From NCBI GenBank assembly GCA_020446675.1, contig JAGREE010000021.1:62001-126000 (forward strand): a stretch of 64,000 bases of DNA. Reading direction: 5' to 3'. The position numbers were made by a program, and so were the translations under genes. Of this stretch, positions 18,757-27,244 are shown one piece after another. The notes beneath the pieces were generated by a model. That model ran no database searches, had not been told where the DNA came from, and saw only the letters and a list, made by a program, of their open reading frames with translations. Each line of letters opens with the position of its first letter. Within the stretch, counting starts at the first letter, position 1. This DNA comes from Alphaproteobacteria bacterium. Lineage in GTDB: Bacteria > Pseudomonadota > Alphaproteobacteria > Sphingomonadales > Emcibacteraceae.

Positions 18757-19533
18757 ATGCCCACCCAATCACAAGAAAATGGAACTTCTGAGCCCAGGAC
18801 TAATGTTAAAAAAACAATTGTCCTGACAGGTGCCAGCCGAGGTATTGGACACGCAACTGTCAAACGCTTTTCCAGTGCCGGGTGGCGTGTTATCACCTGT
18901 TCACGGCATCCGTTTTCTGAGCATTGCCCATGGGAAGCCGGCCCGGAAGATCATGTGCAAATAGACCTGGGTGATCCTGAGGGACGTAGTGAAGGGATTA
19001 AGGAAATTAAAAAACGCCTTGGGGGCGGTCCTTTAAATGCGCTCGTCAATAATGCCGGAATTTCGCCAAAAGGTGAAAATGGGTCAAGGCTGAATACGCA
19101 AAATACCAGTGAGGAAGACTGGAAAAAAGTATTTGAAGTGAATTTCTTTGCGCCGATAATGCTGGCTCGCGGGCTTTATGAAGAACTGGCATTAGCACGC
19201 GGTGCGGTGGTCAATGTTACTTCAATTGCCGGAAGTCGCGTACATCCATTCGCCGGGGCGGCCTATGCCACGTCAAAAGCGGCGCTGGTATCGCTAACCA
19301 GGGAAATGGCCGCTGATTTTGGACCGGATGGTATTCGGGTTAATGCCATTGCGCCGGGGGAGATTAAAACAGCCATCCTCTCACCGGGTACCGAAGATCT
19401 TATTGCTGATATTCCGCTTCGCCGGCTTGGCACCCCAGAAGAAGTGGCAAAGACTATTTATTATCTTTGTACCGAAATGTCCGATTATGTCACTGGTGCC
19501 GAAATCCATATTAACGGCGGTCAGCACGTTTAA
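18757..19533 (+). CDS. SDR family NAD(P)-dependent oxidoreductase
   Basis: A 258-residue classical short-chain dehydrogenase. The cofactor motif is TGASRGIG (about 24-31), the NAG motif is NNAGIS, the catalytic Ser is in NVTSIAGS and the Tyr/Lys pair is in AAYATSKAAL. INGGQHV closes the protein. An N-terminal 17-residue polar extension precedes the fold. The substrate is unknown. It converges with the EamA transporter gene 15 bases downstream. Confidence 0.92.
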   Translation: MPTQSQENGTSEPRTNVKKTIVLTGASRGIGHATVKRFSSAGWRVITCSRHPFSEHCPWEAGPEDHVQIDLGDPEGRSEGIKEIKKRLGGGPLNALVNNAGISPKGENGSRLNTQNTSEEDWKKVFEVNFFAPIMLARGLYEELALARGAVVNVTSIAGSRVHPFAGAAYATSKAALVSLTREMAADFGPDGIRVNAIAPGEIKTAILSPGTEDLIADIPLRRLGTPEEVAKTIYYLCTEMSDYVTGAEIHINGGQHV

Positions 19534-19548
19534 TTTTTCATTGGCGTT

Positions 19549-20451
19549 TTATGGTAATGCTTTAGGTTCCGTGTTTCGATGATTTAGCGGTGGGTAAAAT
19601 TGTGCCATGAGTGACCCACCGAGCATCAACGCACAACCAATTAATGCTTTTTGTCCCAAAGTTTCATTGAGCAGAAGGTAACCCGCTAGGGCAGCGAACA
19701 GGGATTCCGTGCTGAAAATCAGAGCAGTTTGTGAAGGGGGTGTTACTTTTTGTCCGTATATCTGTAACGTATAGCCAACGGCAATAGCGACAGCGCCGCT
19801 GAAAAGGATATAAAACCACTCAACACCACTTGTGATGACCATGTTTTCTCCCATCAAAATGGCCATGATCATGCTTAATGTGCCACAAACTATGAATTGG
19901 CGGATGGCAAATGCAACGGGGTGATGGCGATGCGATATATGGTCAATAACGATCAGGTGGCCCCCCCAGAAAAATGCACTGACCAAAACGAAAAAATCGC
20001 CCCTTTCCATACTAAATCCGCTCATGCCGGAAAGAAGATATAATCCCGAACAGGCGATCAGAATAGCCAGCCATATTTTATGGTTATAACGATGGCCAAT
20101 GAATATGCCGATCATCGGTACAAAAACAATATATAACCCGGTAATAAATCCGGTATTGGAAATTGTCGTAAATTTAATGCCAATCTGTTGAAAGGCAACG
20201 GCTATGAACATTATGCTTCCGGCGATGATACTGCCAAAAAGCATATGGGTTTTGTCAGCGCTTTTCATGATTGAAATGTTGCCGCGTCTGAAATACCGCA
20301 CCGGTAAAAGACAAAGTGCCGCAATAAAAAACCGGTACGCGTTAAACATAAACGGGTCCATTGTGTCCATAGCGTTTTTCTGTATTACGAAACTGCCGCC
20401 CCATAAAGCGGCAGTGCATAGCAGCATTATATTTGACTGAATTAAAGTCAT
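19549..20451 (-). CDS. DMT-superfamily (EamA) transporter
   Basis: A 300-residue inner-membrane protein with about ten hydrophobic helices in two EamA repeats. The first repeat begins LLCTAALWGGSFVIQKNAM and the second has SAFFWGGHLIVIDHIS, followed by SALIFSTESLFAALAGYLLL-type sequence near the end. The family exports amino acids and metabolites; the substrate is unknown. Confidence 0.9.
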   Translation of the reverse strand: MTLIQSNIMLLCTAALWGGSFVIQKNAMDTMDPFMFNAYRFFIAALCLLPVRYFRRGNISIMKSADKTHMLFGSIIAGSIMFIAVAFQQIGIKFTTISNTGFITGLYIVFVPMIGIFIGHRYNHKIWLAILIACSGLYLLSGMSGFSMERGDFFVLVSAFFWGGHLIVIDHISHRHHPVAFAIRQFIVCGTLSMIMAILMGENMVITSGVEWFYILFSGAVAIAVGYTLQIYGQKVTPPSQTALIFSTESLFAALAGYLLLNETLGQKALIGCALMLGGSLMAQFYPPLNHRNTEPKALP

Positions 20452-20508
20452 GGTATTTTCTTTCGGCAGCTCATAACGCAGGGCAAATTGGACGGGGAGT
20501 ATGCCTTT

Positions 20509-21354
20509 TTAATTTAAATAATCAAGTCCAATATCCACGGCGGGTGCGGATTGTGTGATACGGCCGACAGAAACAAAGTCAACACCGGTTTCAGCAATGG
20601 ACTGAATTGTTTCCAGTGTTACACCGCCGGAGGCTTCCAATTTTATACGGCCGCCAAAATCACGAACAGCGGCGCGCATCATATCAAGGGACATATTGTC
20701 CAGCAGCAGACGGTCTGCCCCGGCGTCAACAGCTTGGGCTGCCTGGTCAAGGGTATCACATTCAACGGTGATCCCGATGGTGCTTGCACGGGTACCATAA
20801 TTTTTTGCCGCTTCAACGGCATTTTTAATGCTGCCTACGCTGGCAATATGATTATCCTTGATCAGAATACCGTCATCAAGCCGCATACGGTGGTTAACGG
20901 CACCGCCCATCCTTGTGGCATATTTGGCCAGTTTGCGAAGCGTGGGGATCGTTTTTCGCGTATCCAGAAGTTTACAGTCTGTATGGTCGATTTTTTTAAC
21001 ATACTGTCTGGTAAGAGTTGCTATGCCGGACAGATGCTGAAGCACGTTTAAAGCTGACCTTTCGGCGGTCAGAATATTTCTTGCATTTCCTTCAAGACGC
21101 ATGATGACATTGCCAGCGGTTACTTCAACGCCGTCCTGAACCAGTATTTCCACTTTGATGGCACTATCGACGGTATGGATAATTTTTGCGGCAATATCTA
21201 TACCGGCAATGACCATGGTTTCGCGGGCATTCATCTCTGCTTTCAGGGTGGCATCGGCAGGAATGGTTGCCAGCGTTGTCAGGTCGCCCGCGCCTATATC
21301 CTCATCAAGCAGGTTTCTTATAAAATGCCTGAGCTCTTCTTTATAGAGCGGCAT
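20509..21354 (-). CDS. nadC: Nicotinate-nucleotide pyrophosphorylase (quinolinate phosphoribosyltransferase)
   Basis: A protein of about 281 residues converting quinolinate and PRPP to nicotinate mononucleotide. Visible signatures are EDIGAGDLTT at the N-terminus, RKTIPTLRKLAKYA, GGAVNHRMRLDDGILIKDNH, ECDTLDQA, and SGGVTLETIQSIAETGVDFVSVG. The frame extends 20 codons upstream into nadA, but ATG 21354 (MPLYKEEL) lies one base after the nadA stop and fits the family length. It is coupled to nadA. Confidence 0.94.
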   Translation of the reverse strand: MPLYKEELRHFIRNLLDEDIGAGDLTTLATIPADATLKAEMNARETMVIAGIDIAAKIIHTVDSAIKVEILVQDGVEVTAGNVIMRLEGNARNILTAERSALNVLQHLSGIATLTRQYVKKIDHTDCKLLDTRKTIPTLRKLAKYATRMGGAVNHRMRLDDGILIKDNHIASVGSIKNAVEAAKNYGTRASTIGITVECDTLDQAAQAVDAGADRLLLDNMSLDMMRAAVRDFGGRIKLEASGGVTLETIQSIAETGVDFVSVGRITQSAPAVDIGLDYLN

Positions 21355-21355
21355 A

Positions 21356-22360
21356 TTAAAAGGCCCGGCCAGATTTTGGGGGGCGGTTTGAGGCCGCCGG
21401 CGGCGACATTTCAAACATTTTGTTTAAGGGGGCCAGGGCTTTGATCCGGGTTATTTCATCGACTTCGATTTGCGGCTCTAGTGTGTTTAAACAGTTATAG
21501 AGTTTTTCAATCGTATTTAAGGCCATGAACGGGCATTGATTACAGTTGCAATTGCCGTCTGCACCGGGGGCACCAATAAATGTTTTATGAGGCGCGCTTT
21601 TTTGCATCTGATGGATGATGCCAGGCTCAGTCGCAACCAGAAATTTTTCAGCCGGATTTTCAAGCACAAATTTCAGGATCGAGGATGTGGATCCAACATG
21701 ATCCGCATGACGAAGGATATGGTCCGGGCATTCCGGGTGTGCTGTCACTGGCGCATCAGGATGTTCCGCTTTCAGTTTGATCAGTTCTTTTTCAGAAAAA
21801 CGCTCATGAACAATACAGCTGCCGGGCCACAGAACCATGTCACGGCCGGTTTTTTTTGCCAGATAGGCACCAAGATGGCGGTCCGGCGCCAGAATTATTT
21901 TCTGGTTCTCAGGCAGCTGGTTTATAATATGCTCAGCATTGGATGAGGTTATGATGATGTCTGACATTGCCTTAATATCAGCGGAACAGTTGATATAGGT
22001 TATACATAAATGATCCGGATATTTATCGCGGAACTTGATAAACCTGTCCGGTGGGCAGCTGTCTTCAAGAGAACAGCCTGCGTCCATATCCGGCAGAACC
22101 ACCGTTTTTTCCGGGCTCAGAATTTTGGCTACCTCAGCCATAAACCGAACGCCGCAAAAGACGATGACATCGGCATCTGTTGCTGCTGCCTTACGGGAAA
22201 GATCAAGGCTGTCGCCAACGAAGTCGGCCAGATCCTGTATTTCGGCATCCTGATAATAATGCGCTAGGATCACGGCATTTTTTTCTTTTCGCAAGCGATT
22301 GATTTCACTCAATAGCTCAGCTTTTGGCATTGTTGCTTTAGCCGTTAAAGGAATTGTCAT
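21356..22360 (-). CDS. nadA: Quinolinate synthase
   Basis: A 334-residue 4Fe-4S enzyme that condenses iminoaspartate with dihydroxyacetone phosphate. Motifs are AHYYQDAEIQDLADFVGDS, VFCGVRFMAE (first cluster Cys), TSSNAEH, HPECP and NCNCNQCPFMALNT near the C-terminus (third cluster Cys). nadC follows immediately. No nadB (L-aspartate oxidase) is adjacent, so iminoaspartate must come from an enzyme outside this window. Confidence 0.95.
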   Translation of the reverse strand: MTIPLTAKATMPKAELLSEINRLRKEKNAVILAHYYQDAEIQDLADFVGDSLDLSRKAAATDADVIVFCGVRFMAEVAKILSPEKTVVLPDMDAGCSLEDSCPPDRFIKFRDKYPDHLCITYINCSADIKAMSDIIITSSNAEHIINQLPENQKIILAPDRHLGAYLAKKTGRDMVLWPGSCIVHERFSEKELIKLKAEHPDAPVTAHPECPDHILRHADHVGSTSSILKFVLENPAEKFLVATEPGIIHQMQKSAPHKTFIGAPGADGNCNCNQCPFMALNTIEKLYNCLNTLEPQIEVDEITRIKALAPLNKMFEMSPPAASNRPPKSGRAF

Positions 22361-22400
22361 TTTTTAAACCCAGTTGTCAGTACTTTATATTCTTCTATGT

Positions 22401-22413
22401 AAGCCCTGGGCTT
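22401..22413. promoter_or_regulatory. Palindrome before nadA (candidate operator)
   Basis: AAGCCC-T-GGGCTT is a perfect 13-bp odd palindrome about 40 bp upstream of the nadA start, in the only gap between the polymerase gene and nadA. It is GC-rich against an AT-rich spacer. It could be an operator for NAD-biosynthesis control or part of a short hairpin; I cannot name a regulator. Confidence 0.3.
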
Positions 22414-22427
22414 TCCTCTTTCAAGAA

Positions 22428-23717
22428 TTATTCATGAAATTCAGCTTTTTCGGGAATACGGGTGAAGGCTATCTTTGTGCCGCTAAAGGGGGACATGGTT
22501 TCTGGTAAGGTACCAAGGACAACAGTATCAAGGCCATATTTTTTATTTATATTATCCATGGCAACGGAAAGTCGGCTGTGGCGATTCTGTGTTTTGCTAA
22601 TCGGATCATCCAGCTGTTTGAACATATCCGGCATTATTTTTTCAGCGGGGACAAGTCCAAAAAATGTGACAGAAAGCTGTTTGATATGCGTAGGGGTATT
22701 ATCCTCAATCATTTTTTGCCAGAGAATGTTTAAAGCGCGAAGAAAAGAGAAACTGTCTTCGGCGAGCGGGATTTTAATATCCATTTGCCATTTATATTTT
22801 CTGCCGTCTCCTTTCGGGATATCAAAACGAACATAAAGACTGTAATTTCGGGCAAAATATCCAAGCCGCCTTAACCGACTGGCAGCTTTTAGGGTCAGGC
22901 GTCTTGCCACCAGACGTGCTTTATGACGCGGTCGCATGTTAGGGGCAAGAACATGGCTATGGCCGACAGTGCGGCGGGTAGGGTCATCGTTCGTTGTTGT
23001 TTCTATGCCGTGCAGGGCATACCAGAAACGTTCTCCTTCAACACTGTGCCAGATACGTCTTACATGTTTCGGATCCAGATTCCAGAAACATGTGATATCG
23101 TTAATCCCGGCCCGGGACAGGCGGGCATCCATATTGCGCCCGATGCCTGGCAGATCCGATAATTTAAGGTGAGCAAGCCGTTCGGGCAGCTCTGTCGCAT
23201 AAAGCACGGTCAGGCCGTCCGGTTTTTGCAGGTTGCTGGCAACCTTGGCGAGGAAGCGGTTTGGGCCTATCCCCACTGAAGACCTCAGGCAGGGGCCGAC
23301 ATTCTGGAGAATGGCTTTTTTAAGATTGCGGCCGATTTCAAGGGCTTTTTCCTCTTCGCGTTCATGACCGATCAGACGGCAGGCCACTTCATCAATCGAA
23401 CAGACTTTGGTTATGGGAATGTGTTTATCAATCTGTTCCATGATTTTATGATGATATTCCACATATTTGTCATGGCGGGCAGGAACCGTAACCAGTCCGG
23501 GACACAGTTTTCTTGCCTGATAAATCATGGTGCCGGTTTTAACGCCGTGGGCTTTTGCCTCATAGCTGGCGGCAATGGCACAGGTGGCCTCGGTATTAGA
23601 TGGGACCACGGCAACGGGACGGCCCCGCAGCTGCGGATTTAATTGCTGTTCAACACTGGCAAAATAACTGTTCAGGTCAAGGTAAAGCCAGCCAAGCCCG
23701 GTTGGAATGTCCAACAT
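22428..23717 (-). CDS. Y-family translesion DNA polymerase (DinB-like)
   Basis: A 429-residue error-prone polymerase. Palm/fingers motifs are YLDLNSYFASVEQQ (first catalytic Asp), GRPVAVVPS, SYEAKAHGVKTG and the catalytic CSIDEVACRL. SSVGIGPNRFLAKVASNLQKP and the thumb helix-hairpin-helix LSDLPGIGRNMDARL follow, then a little-finger domain. The long C-terminal region separates it from canonical Pol IV; such alphaproteobacterial paralogues are often labelled ImpB/MucB/SamB. A perfect LexA box lies 64 bp upstream, so SOS induction is expected. Confidence 0.92.
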   Translation of the reverse strand: MLDIPTGLGWLYLDLNSYFASVEQQLNPQLRGRPVAVVPSNTEATCAIAASYEAKAHGVKTGTMIYQARKLCPGLVTVPARHDKYVEYHHKIMEQIDKHIPITKVCSIDEVACRLIGHEREEEKALEIGRNLKKAILQNVGPCLRSSVGIGPNRFLAKVASNLQKPDGLTVLYATELPERLAHLKLSDLPGIGRNMDARLSRAGINDITCFWNLDPKHVRRIWHSVEGERFWYALHGIETTTNDDPTRRTVGHSHVLAPNMRPRHKARLVARRLTLKAASRLRRLGYFARNYSLYVRFDIPKGDGRKYKWQMDIKIPLAEDSFSFLRALNILWQKMIEDNTPTHIKQLSVTFFGLVPAEKIMPDMFKQLDDPISKTQNRHSRLSVAMDNINKKYGLDTVVLGTLPETMSPFSGTKIAFTRIPEKAEFHE

Positions 23718-23780
23718 GGTTGTGATCCTTTTTGTTAACTAACCCCAATTTACGGAAAGATAAAGTTTAGCATAAAAAAA

Positions 23781-23795
23781 GAACAAAACAAGAAC
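23781..23795 (-). promoter_or_regulatory. LexA (SOS) box
   Basis: Read on the minus strand this is GTTC-N7-GTTC (GTTCTTGTTTTGTTC), the direct-repeat LexA operator of alphaproteobacteria. It lies 64 bp upstream of the polymerase start in the divergent spacer shared with the ThrE-type exporter gene. The polymerase is the logical SOS target. Confidence 0.85.
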
Positions 23796-23863
23796 AAATA
23801 GAAATATACCATTATTATTTTATTTTCCTTTTTTTCTTAAATGGCTTAACGTAGAAACAAACA

Positions 23864-25117
23864 ATGAATGACTTGAGCACCATGACCGAACATGACGAAC
23901 GGACAGTAAAATACAGCGTTGCCAGACGGTTTATTATCAAGCTTGGTATTATAGCCCATGGTTATGGCCCGTCAGCGGCCCGACTGGAGGGTTATTTAAG
24001 CCAGGTAACTGAAGCGCTGGGCTATCATGGTGTGTTCCGCTCAACCAGATCCGAAATTATTTATGCATTCTGGAAAGATGATGAGAATGACCAGATTATG
24101 CATATGGCACATGTGGAAAAAGGCGGTTTTAACATGGCCAAGCTCGCCCGGGTTGGTGAACTGGTTGAAGGTGTTGTTGATGGGGGAATTTCTTTGGATG
24201 ATGCCTATTCATTGCTGGATGAAATTGAAGCACTGCCCAACCCGTGGGGACCATTGGGCAAAGCCATAGGATTTGTCTTCGTAGGGGTAGGATTTTCCGG
24301 ACTGATGTCAGGCAATATACTTGATATTATTCTCTCCGGTCTATTATCTATTCTTGTTTATATCAATGTTCATATTGCCTATAAATATGAAGGCAGAATG
24401 CTTGAGCTTCTCCCATTTTCAAGCGCTTATGCAGTTGGGTTTCTTACGGCCATCCTAAAGATTTATCTGCCAGAAATTAACATGCTGGTGATCGTGATTT
24501 CTGCAATTATCAGTATTATCCCCGGGTTTACGGTAAGTGCAAGTATAGTCGAAATTGTCAGCAATCATGTGGTTTCTGGAAGTGCTAATCTGATCAGCGG
24601 GCTTATATATCTGTTAAAGCAGTTTTTTGGGGCCTGGTTCGGGCTGGCGACCATCAATATATTGTGGTCAGGGGATATGGTTGATGCTGTGCAGACTGAA
24701 AATATCGGGGACTGGCTCTTCCTTCCTCTTTTGTTTATTGGTCTCGGTATTGCTTACCAGTCACTAATCAGGGATTTCCCCTGGGTGATATTATGTTGCC
24801 TTGTCTCCTATCTTGGTGTGATGTTTGGAAATGAGTTTGAAATGACCTATCTTGGCACATTGATGGGCGCAATTGTCGCGACTATTTATGCAAATTTGTG
24901 GGCCCGGAAATTTAATCGGCCCACGTCAATTGTTCTGGTGCCAGCCATTACCGTGATGGTCAGTGGCAGTGTTGGTTTCAGAGGGCTTCTTATTGTTGCC
25001 GGCGGCGAAAGTGATAAAGGGTTTGACCAGTTTTTGCAGATGTTTGTTGTTGCGCTTGTGATTGCAGCGGGACTGCTGATAGCCAACACAATAATCCGGC
25101 CCAAGGCAACACTCTAA
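23864..25117 (+). CDS. ThrE-type threonine/serine exporter
   Basis: A 417-residue membrane protein that fuses the two ThrE halves. The N-terminal cytoplasmic part (about 20-125) with FIIKLGIIAHGYGPSAARLE and TRSEIIYAFW leads into the first helices (about 130-275). The second half (about 285-415) has helices including TYLGTLMGAIVATIYANLWA and the SIVLVPAITVMVSGSVGFRG motif. It probably exports small neutral amino acids by proton exchange. It is divergent from the SOS polymerase. Confidence 0.9.
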   Translation: MNDLSTMTEHDERTVKYSVARRFIIKLGIIAHGYGPSAARLEGYLSQVTEALGYHGVFRSTRSEIIYAFWKDDENDQIMHMAHVEKGGFNMAKLARVGELVEGVVDGGISLDDAYSLLDEIEALPNPWGPLGKAIGFVFVGVGFSGLMSGNILDIILSGLLSILVYINVHIAYKYEGRMLELLPFSSAYAVGFLTAILKIYLPEINMLVIVISAIISIIPGFTVSASIVEIVSNHVVSGSANLISGLIYLLKQFFGAWFGLATINILWSGDMVDAVQTENIGDWLFLPLLFIGLGIAYQSLIRDFPWVILCCLVSYLGVMFGNEFEMTYLGTLMGAIVATIYANLWARKFNRPTSIVLVPAITVMVSGSVGFRGLLIVAGGESDKGFDQFLQMFVVALVIAAGLLIANTIIRPKATL

Positions 25118-25218
25118 GAATTATATATAAGCTTAATTTTTCTTAACCTTAATTTGTAACCAGTTGTTTACTTCAGCGCAATACACTTGGAAAATCCAAA
25201 TTCGTTGAGGTTAGCACG

Positions 25219-25602
25219 ATGGCCAATATCAAAAGGCTTCATAAAATCATCCAGGAAATGGGTAGCGACCCAAATGTATCAATGCATGAACTCGTGCGGG
25301 AAGTTTTAAAAAGAGATCATGACTTTGATGATTATTATCTTGAGAATATTTCAGACACCGTCAGCGAAGAGGACAAGCATGAATATGCTAATCGGGGACG
25401 GGCATTTTCGGAAGACATCAGGATAACCCAGGCAAAAATTAAAGAATTTCTGGAGCAGGATAAGAATAGCGCCAAAATGGCATTGCGAGACAGGGAAAGT
25501 TTAAGGTTTGAAACCATTGAGCGGCTTCAAAACAAGCCAAAACCAGGATGGACGGATGTAGTGGAATCGGCAGGCGATCCCGAAGATAATTCCGACGAAT
25601 AA
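25219..25602 (+). CDS. Unrecognised 127-aa charged protein
   Basis: I do not recognise the family. It is soluble, strongly acidic and helical: an N-terminal amphipathic helix (IKRLHKIIQEMG), a middle part rich in Asp/Glu (EDKHEYANRGRAFSEDIR) and a disordered acidic tail. There is no signal peptide, Cys or membrane segment. GAGGTTAGC precedes the ATG at a workable distance. It has its own spacers on both sides, suggesting a single-gene unit. Confidence 0.75.
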   Translation: MANIKRLHKIIQEMGSDPNVSMHELVREVLKRDHDFDDYYLENISDTVSEEDKHEYANRGRAFSEDIRITQAKIKEFLEQDKNSAKMALRDRESLRFETIERLQNKPKPGWTDVVESAGDPEDNSDE

Positions 25603-25663
25603 CATTTCGGATGACGATATTTCCAGATAAGCATTCCTTTTAGCCTTGATAACATTTCAATAT

Positions 25664-25692
25664 CCACTAGGGTAGAAAATAAAATATAGTGG
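25664..25692 (+). promoter_or_regulatory. Inverted repeat in the leader of antiporter 1
   Basis: CCACTA-N17-TAGTGG lies 17 bases before the ATG at 25709. The same architecture (6-bp arms, 17-base spacer starting GGGT, A-rich inside) recurs before antiporter 2, with a compensating A/T swap in the arms. The CTAGGGT part could also overlap a -10 element. It may be an operator or an RNA stem-loop. Confidence 0.5.
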
Positions 25693-25708
25693 CTGAAAAG
25701 GGGATGTT

Positions 25709-27178
25709 ATGGAAAGCTATGGTGTCTTATCGGTGATACCACCGTTACTCAGTGTTGCACTGGCCATTTATACACGCAATATCATTCTTGCGCTGACAGC
25801 CGGAGCCTTAAGCGGAACACTTATACTTAATCATTTTAATCCGTTTTTCGCAGTTGTCAGCCTGATGCGCGATCATATTTTTGTTGAAGTGTCCAGTCCA
25901 TCCAATACCCAGGTTATAATCATCACTCTGATTATAGGCGGGTTTGTCAATCTGCTTGAGCAATCAGGAGGGGCAAAGGCATTTTCCGCCGCCATGGTAA
26001 AGCTGGTTTCAAATAAAATAAAAGGCCAGATTGCAACATGGCTATCCGGAATCAGCGTGTTTTTTTCCGATACAGCAAATTCTTTAATTGTCGGTCCATT
26101 GTTTAGGCCTGTCTTTCGCGAGCTGAAAATCTGCCGCGAGAAATTGGCCTATATTATTGATACAACGGCAGCACCAGTGGTCATTCTGGTGCCGGTGGCA
26201 AGCTGGGGTGTTTATATTATGAGCCTGATTGAAAATTCCTATTCGGGGATGGGGGTAAAGGCTGATCCATTTACGGTGCTTCTGGATGTCTGGCCCTATC
26301 AGTTTTATGCTTTTCTCGCTCTTTTTGCGGTTCCCATGTTTATTTCTACAGGCAAGGATTTTGGGCCTATGGCAGCAGCGCAGAAACGGTTTCTGGAAGG
26401 ACTGGACAAAACCGAAAAAGTGACTGAGAAAAAGCAGGAACAAACAAAACTGATTGTGGTTATACTGCCATTTGCCATCATGGTTGCAACTCTTGCATCA
26501 GTGCTGGGTTATTATGCCATGACAGAAGGGGTCAAAAGCGTGCATGTGAATGCGGGGTTATGTCTTTCCTATTTGTTTGCTTCAATGGGGTGCGCATATG
26601 TCATGAAGCGGTATCAGAAAATATCCTATGACAGATCAATGGAAATGTTTTTTGAAGGCGTTGGAAACCTTATCAGTGTTGGGGCCATTCTGGCGCTAGC
26701 CTGGGCGCTCAGTTCCATTTGTCGCGAGCTAGAAACCGGTCAGTATCTGGCGACCCTGATCGGTGACAGCCTGGATCCCCGGTTCTTTCCGATTGCGGTC
26801 TTCTTTTTTGGTGCAATGATGTCATTTGCAACCGGGTCTTCATTCGGAACTTTTGCCATTTTGATGGCAACAACGCTACCGGTTGCCCATATTCTGGGCG
26901 CAGATTTAATTCTGACGATCGCGGCTATTTTGAGCGGCGGCTTATTCGGGGATCATACATCTCCCATTTCCGATACCACGGTTTTGGCGTCAATGGGGGC
27001 TGGATGTCCGCATATTGACCATGTCTCAACGCAGTTTCCTTATGCGATGATTGCCGGGTTCATGACCGTTTTTGCATTTCTGCTTCTGGCATTTTTTAAT
27101 TCACCCTATGTGGTTTTGTTTGTATTGGTATTTCAGTATGTTGTTATTAGAATACTCATGCAGCGTTACGGTTCTTAA
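25709..27178 (+). CDS. NhaC-family Na+/H+ antiporter (copy 1)
   Basis: A 489-residue inner-membrane protein with 11-12 hydrophobic segments. Family motifs are NTQVIIITLIIGGFVNLLEQSGG, shown here only in part, SVFFSDTANSLIVGPLFRPV, and the C-terminal block GGLFGDHTSPISDTTVLAS followed by GAGCPHIDHVSTQ. It should exchange Na+ (or an organic cation or acid) for H+. The following gene is a full-length paralogue, so this is a tandem duplication that has diverged, including its leader. Confidence 0.9.
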   Translation: MESYGVLSVIPPLLSVALAIYTRNIILALTAGALSGTLILNHFNPFFAVVSLMRDHIFVEVSSPSNTQVIIITLIIGGFVNLLEQSGGAKAFSAAMVKLVSNKIKGQIATWLSGISVFFSDTANSLIVGPLFRPVFRELKICREKLAYIIDTTAAPVVILVPVASWGVYIMSLIENSYSGMGVKADPFTVLLDVWPYQFYAFLALFAVPMFISTGKDFGPMAAAQKRFLEGLDKTEKVTEKKQEQTKLIVVILPFAIMVATLASVLGYYAMTEGVKSVHVNAGLCLSYLFASMGCAYVMKRYQKISYDRSMEMFFEGVGNLISVGAILALAWALSSICRELETGQYLATLIGDSLDPRFFPIAVFFFGAMMSFATGSSFGTFAILMATTLPVAHILGADLILTIAAILSGGLFGDHTSPISDTTVLASMGAGCPHIDHVSTQFPYAMIAGFMTVFAFLLLAFFNSPYVVLFVLVFQYVVIRILMQRYGS

Positions 27179-27207
27179 TAAAAAATACTATGAATATGAA
27201 CCGCCAT

Positions 27208-27236
27208 CCTCTAGGGTTATAAAAACATAATAGAGG
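27208..27236 (+). promoter_or_regulatory. Inverted repeat in the leader of antiporter 2
   Basis: CCTCTA-N17-TAGAGG, with its 3' arm running into the ribosome binding site (AGAGGGAAG, 8 bases before the ATG at 27245). It is the counterpart of the repeat at 25664-25692. The third arm position has changed from A to T and its partner from T to A, so pairing is kept. Confidence 0.5.
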
Positions 27237-27244
27237 GAAGTTTT

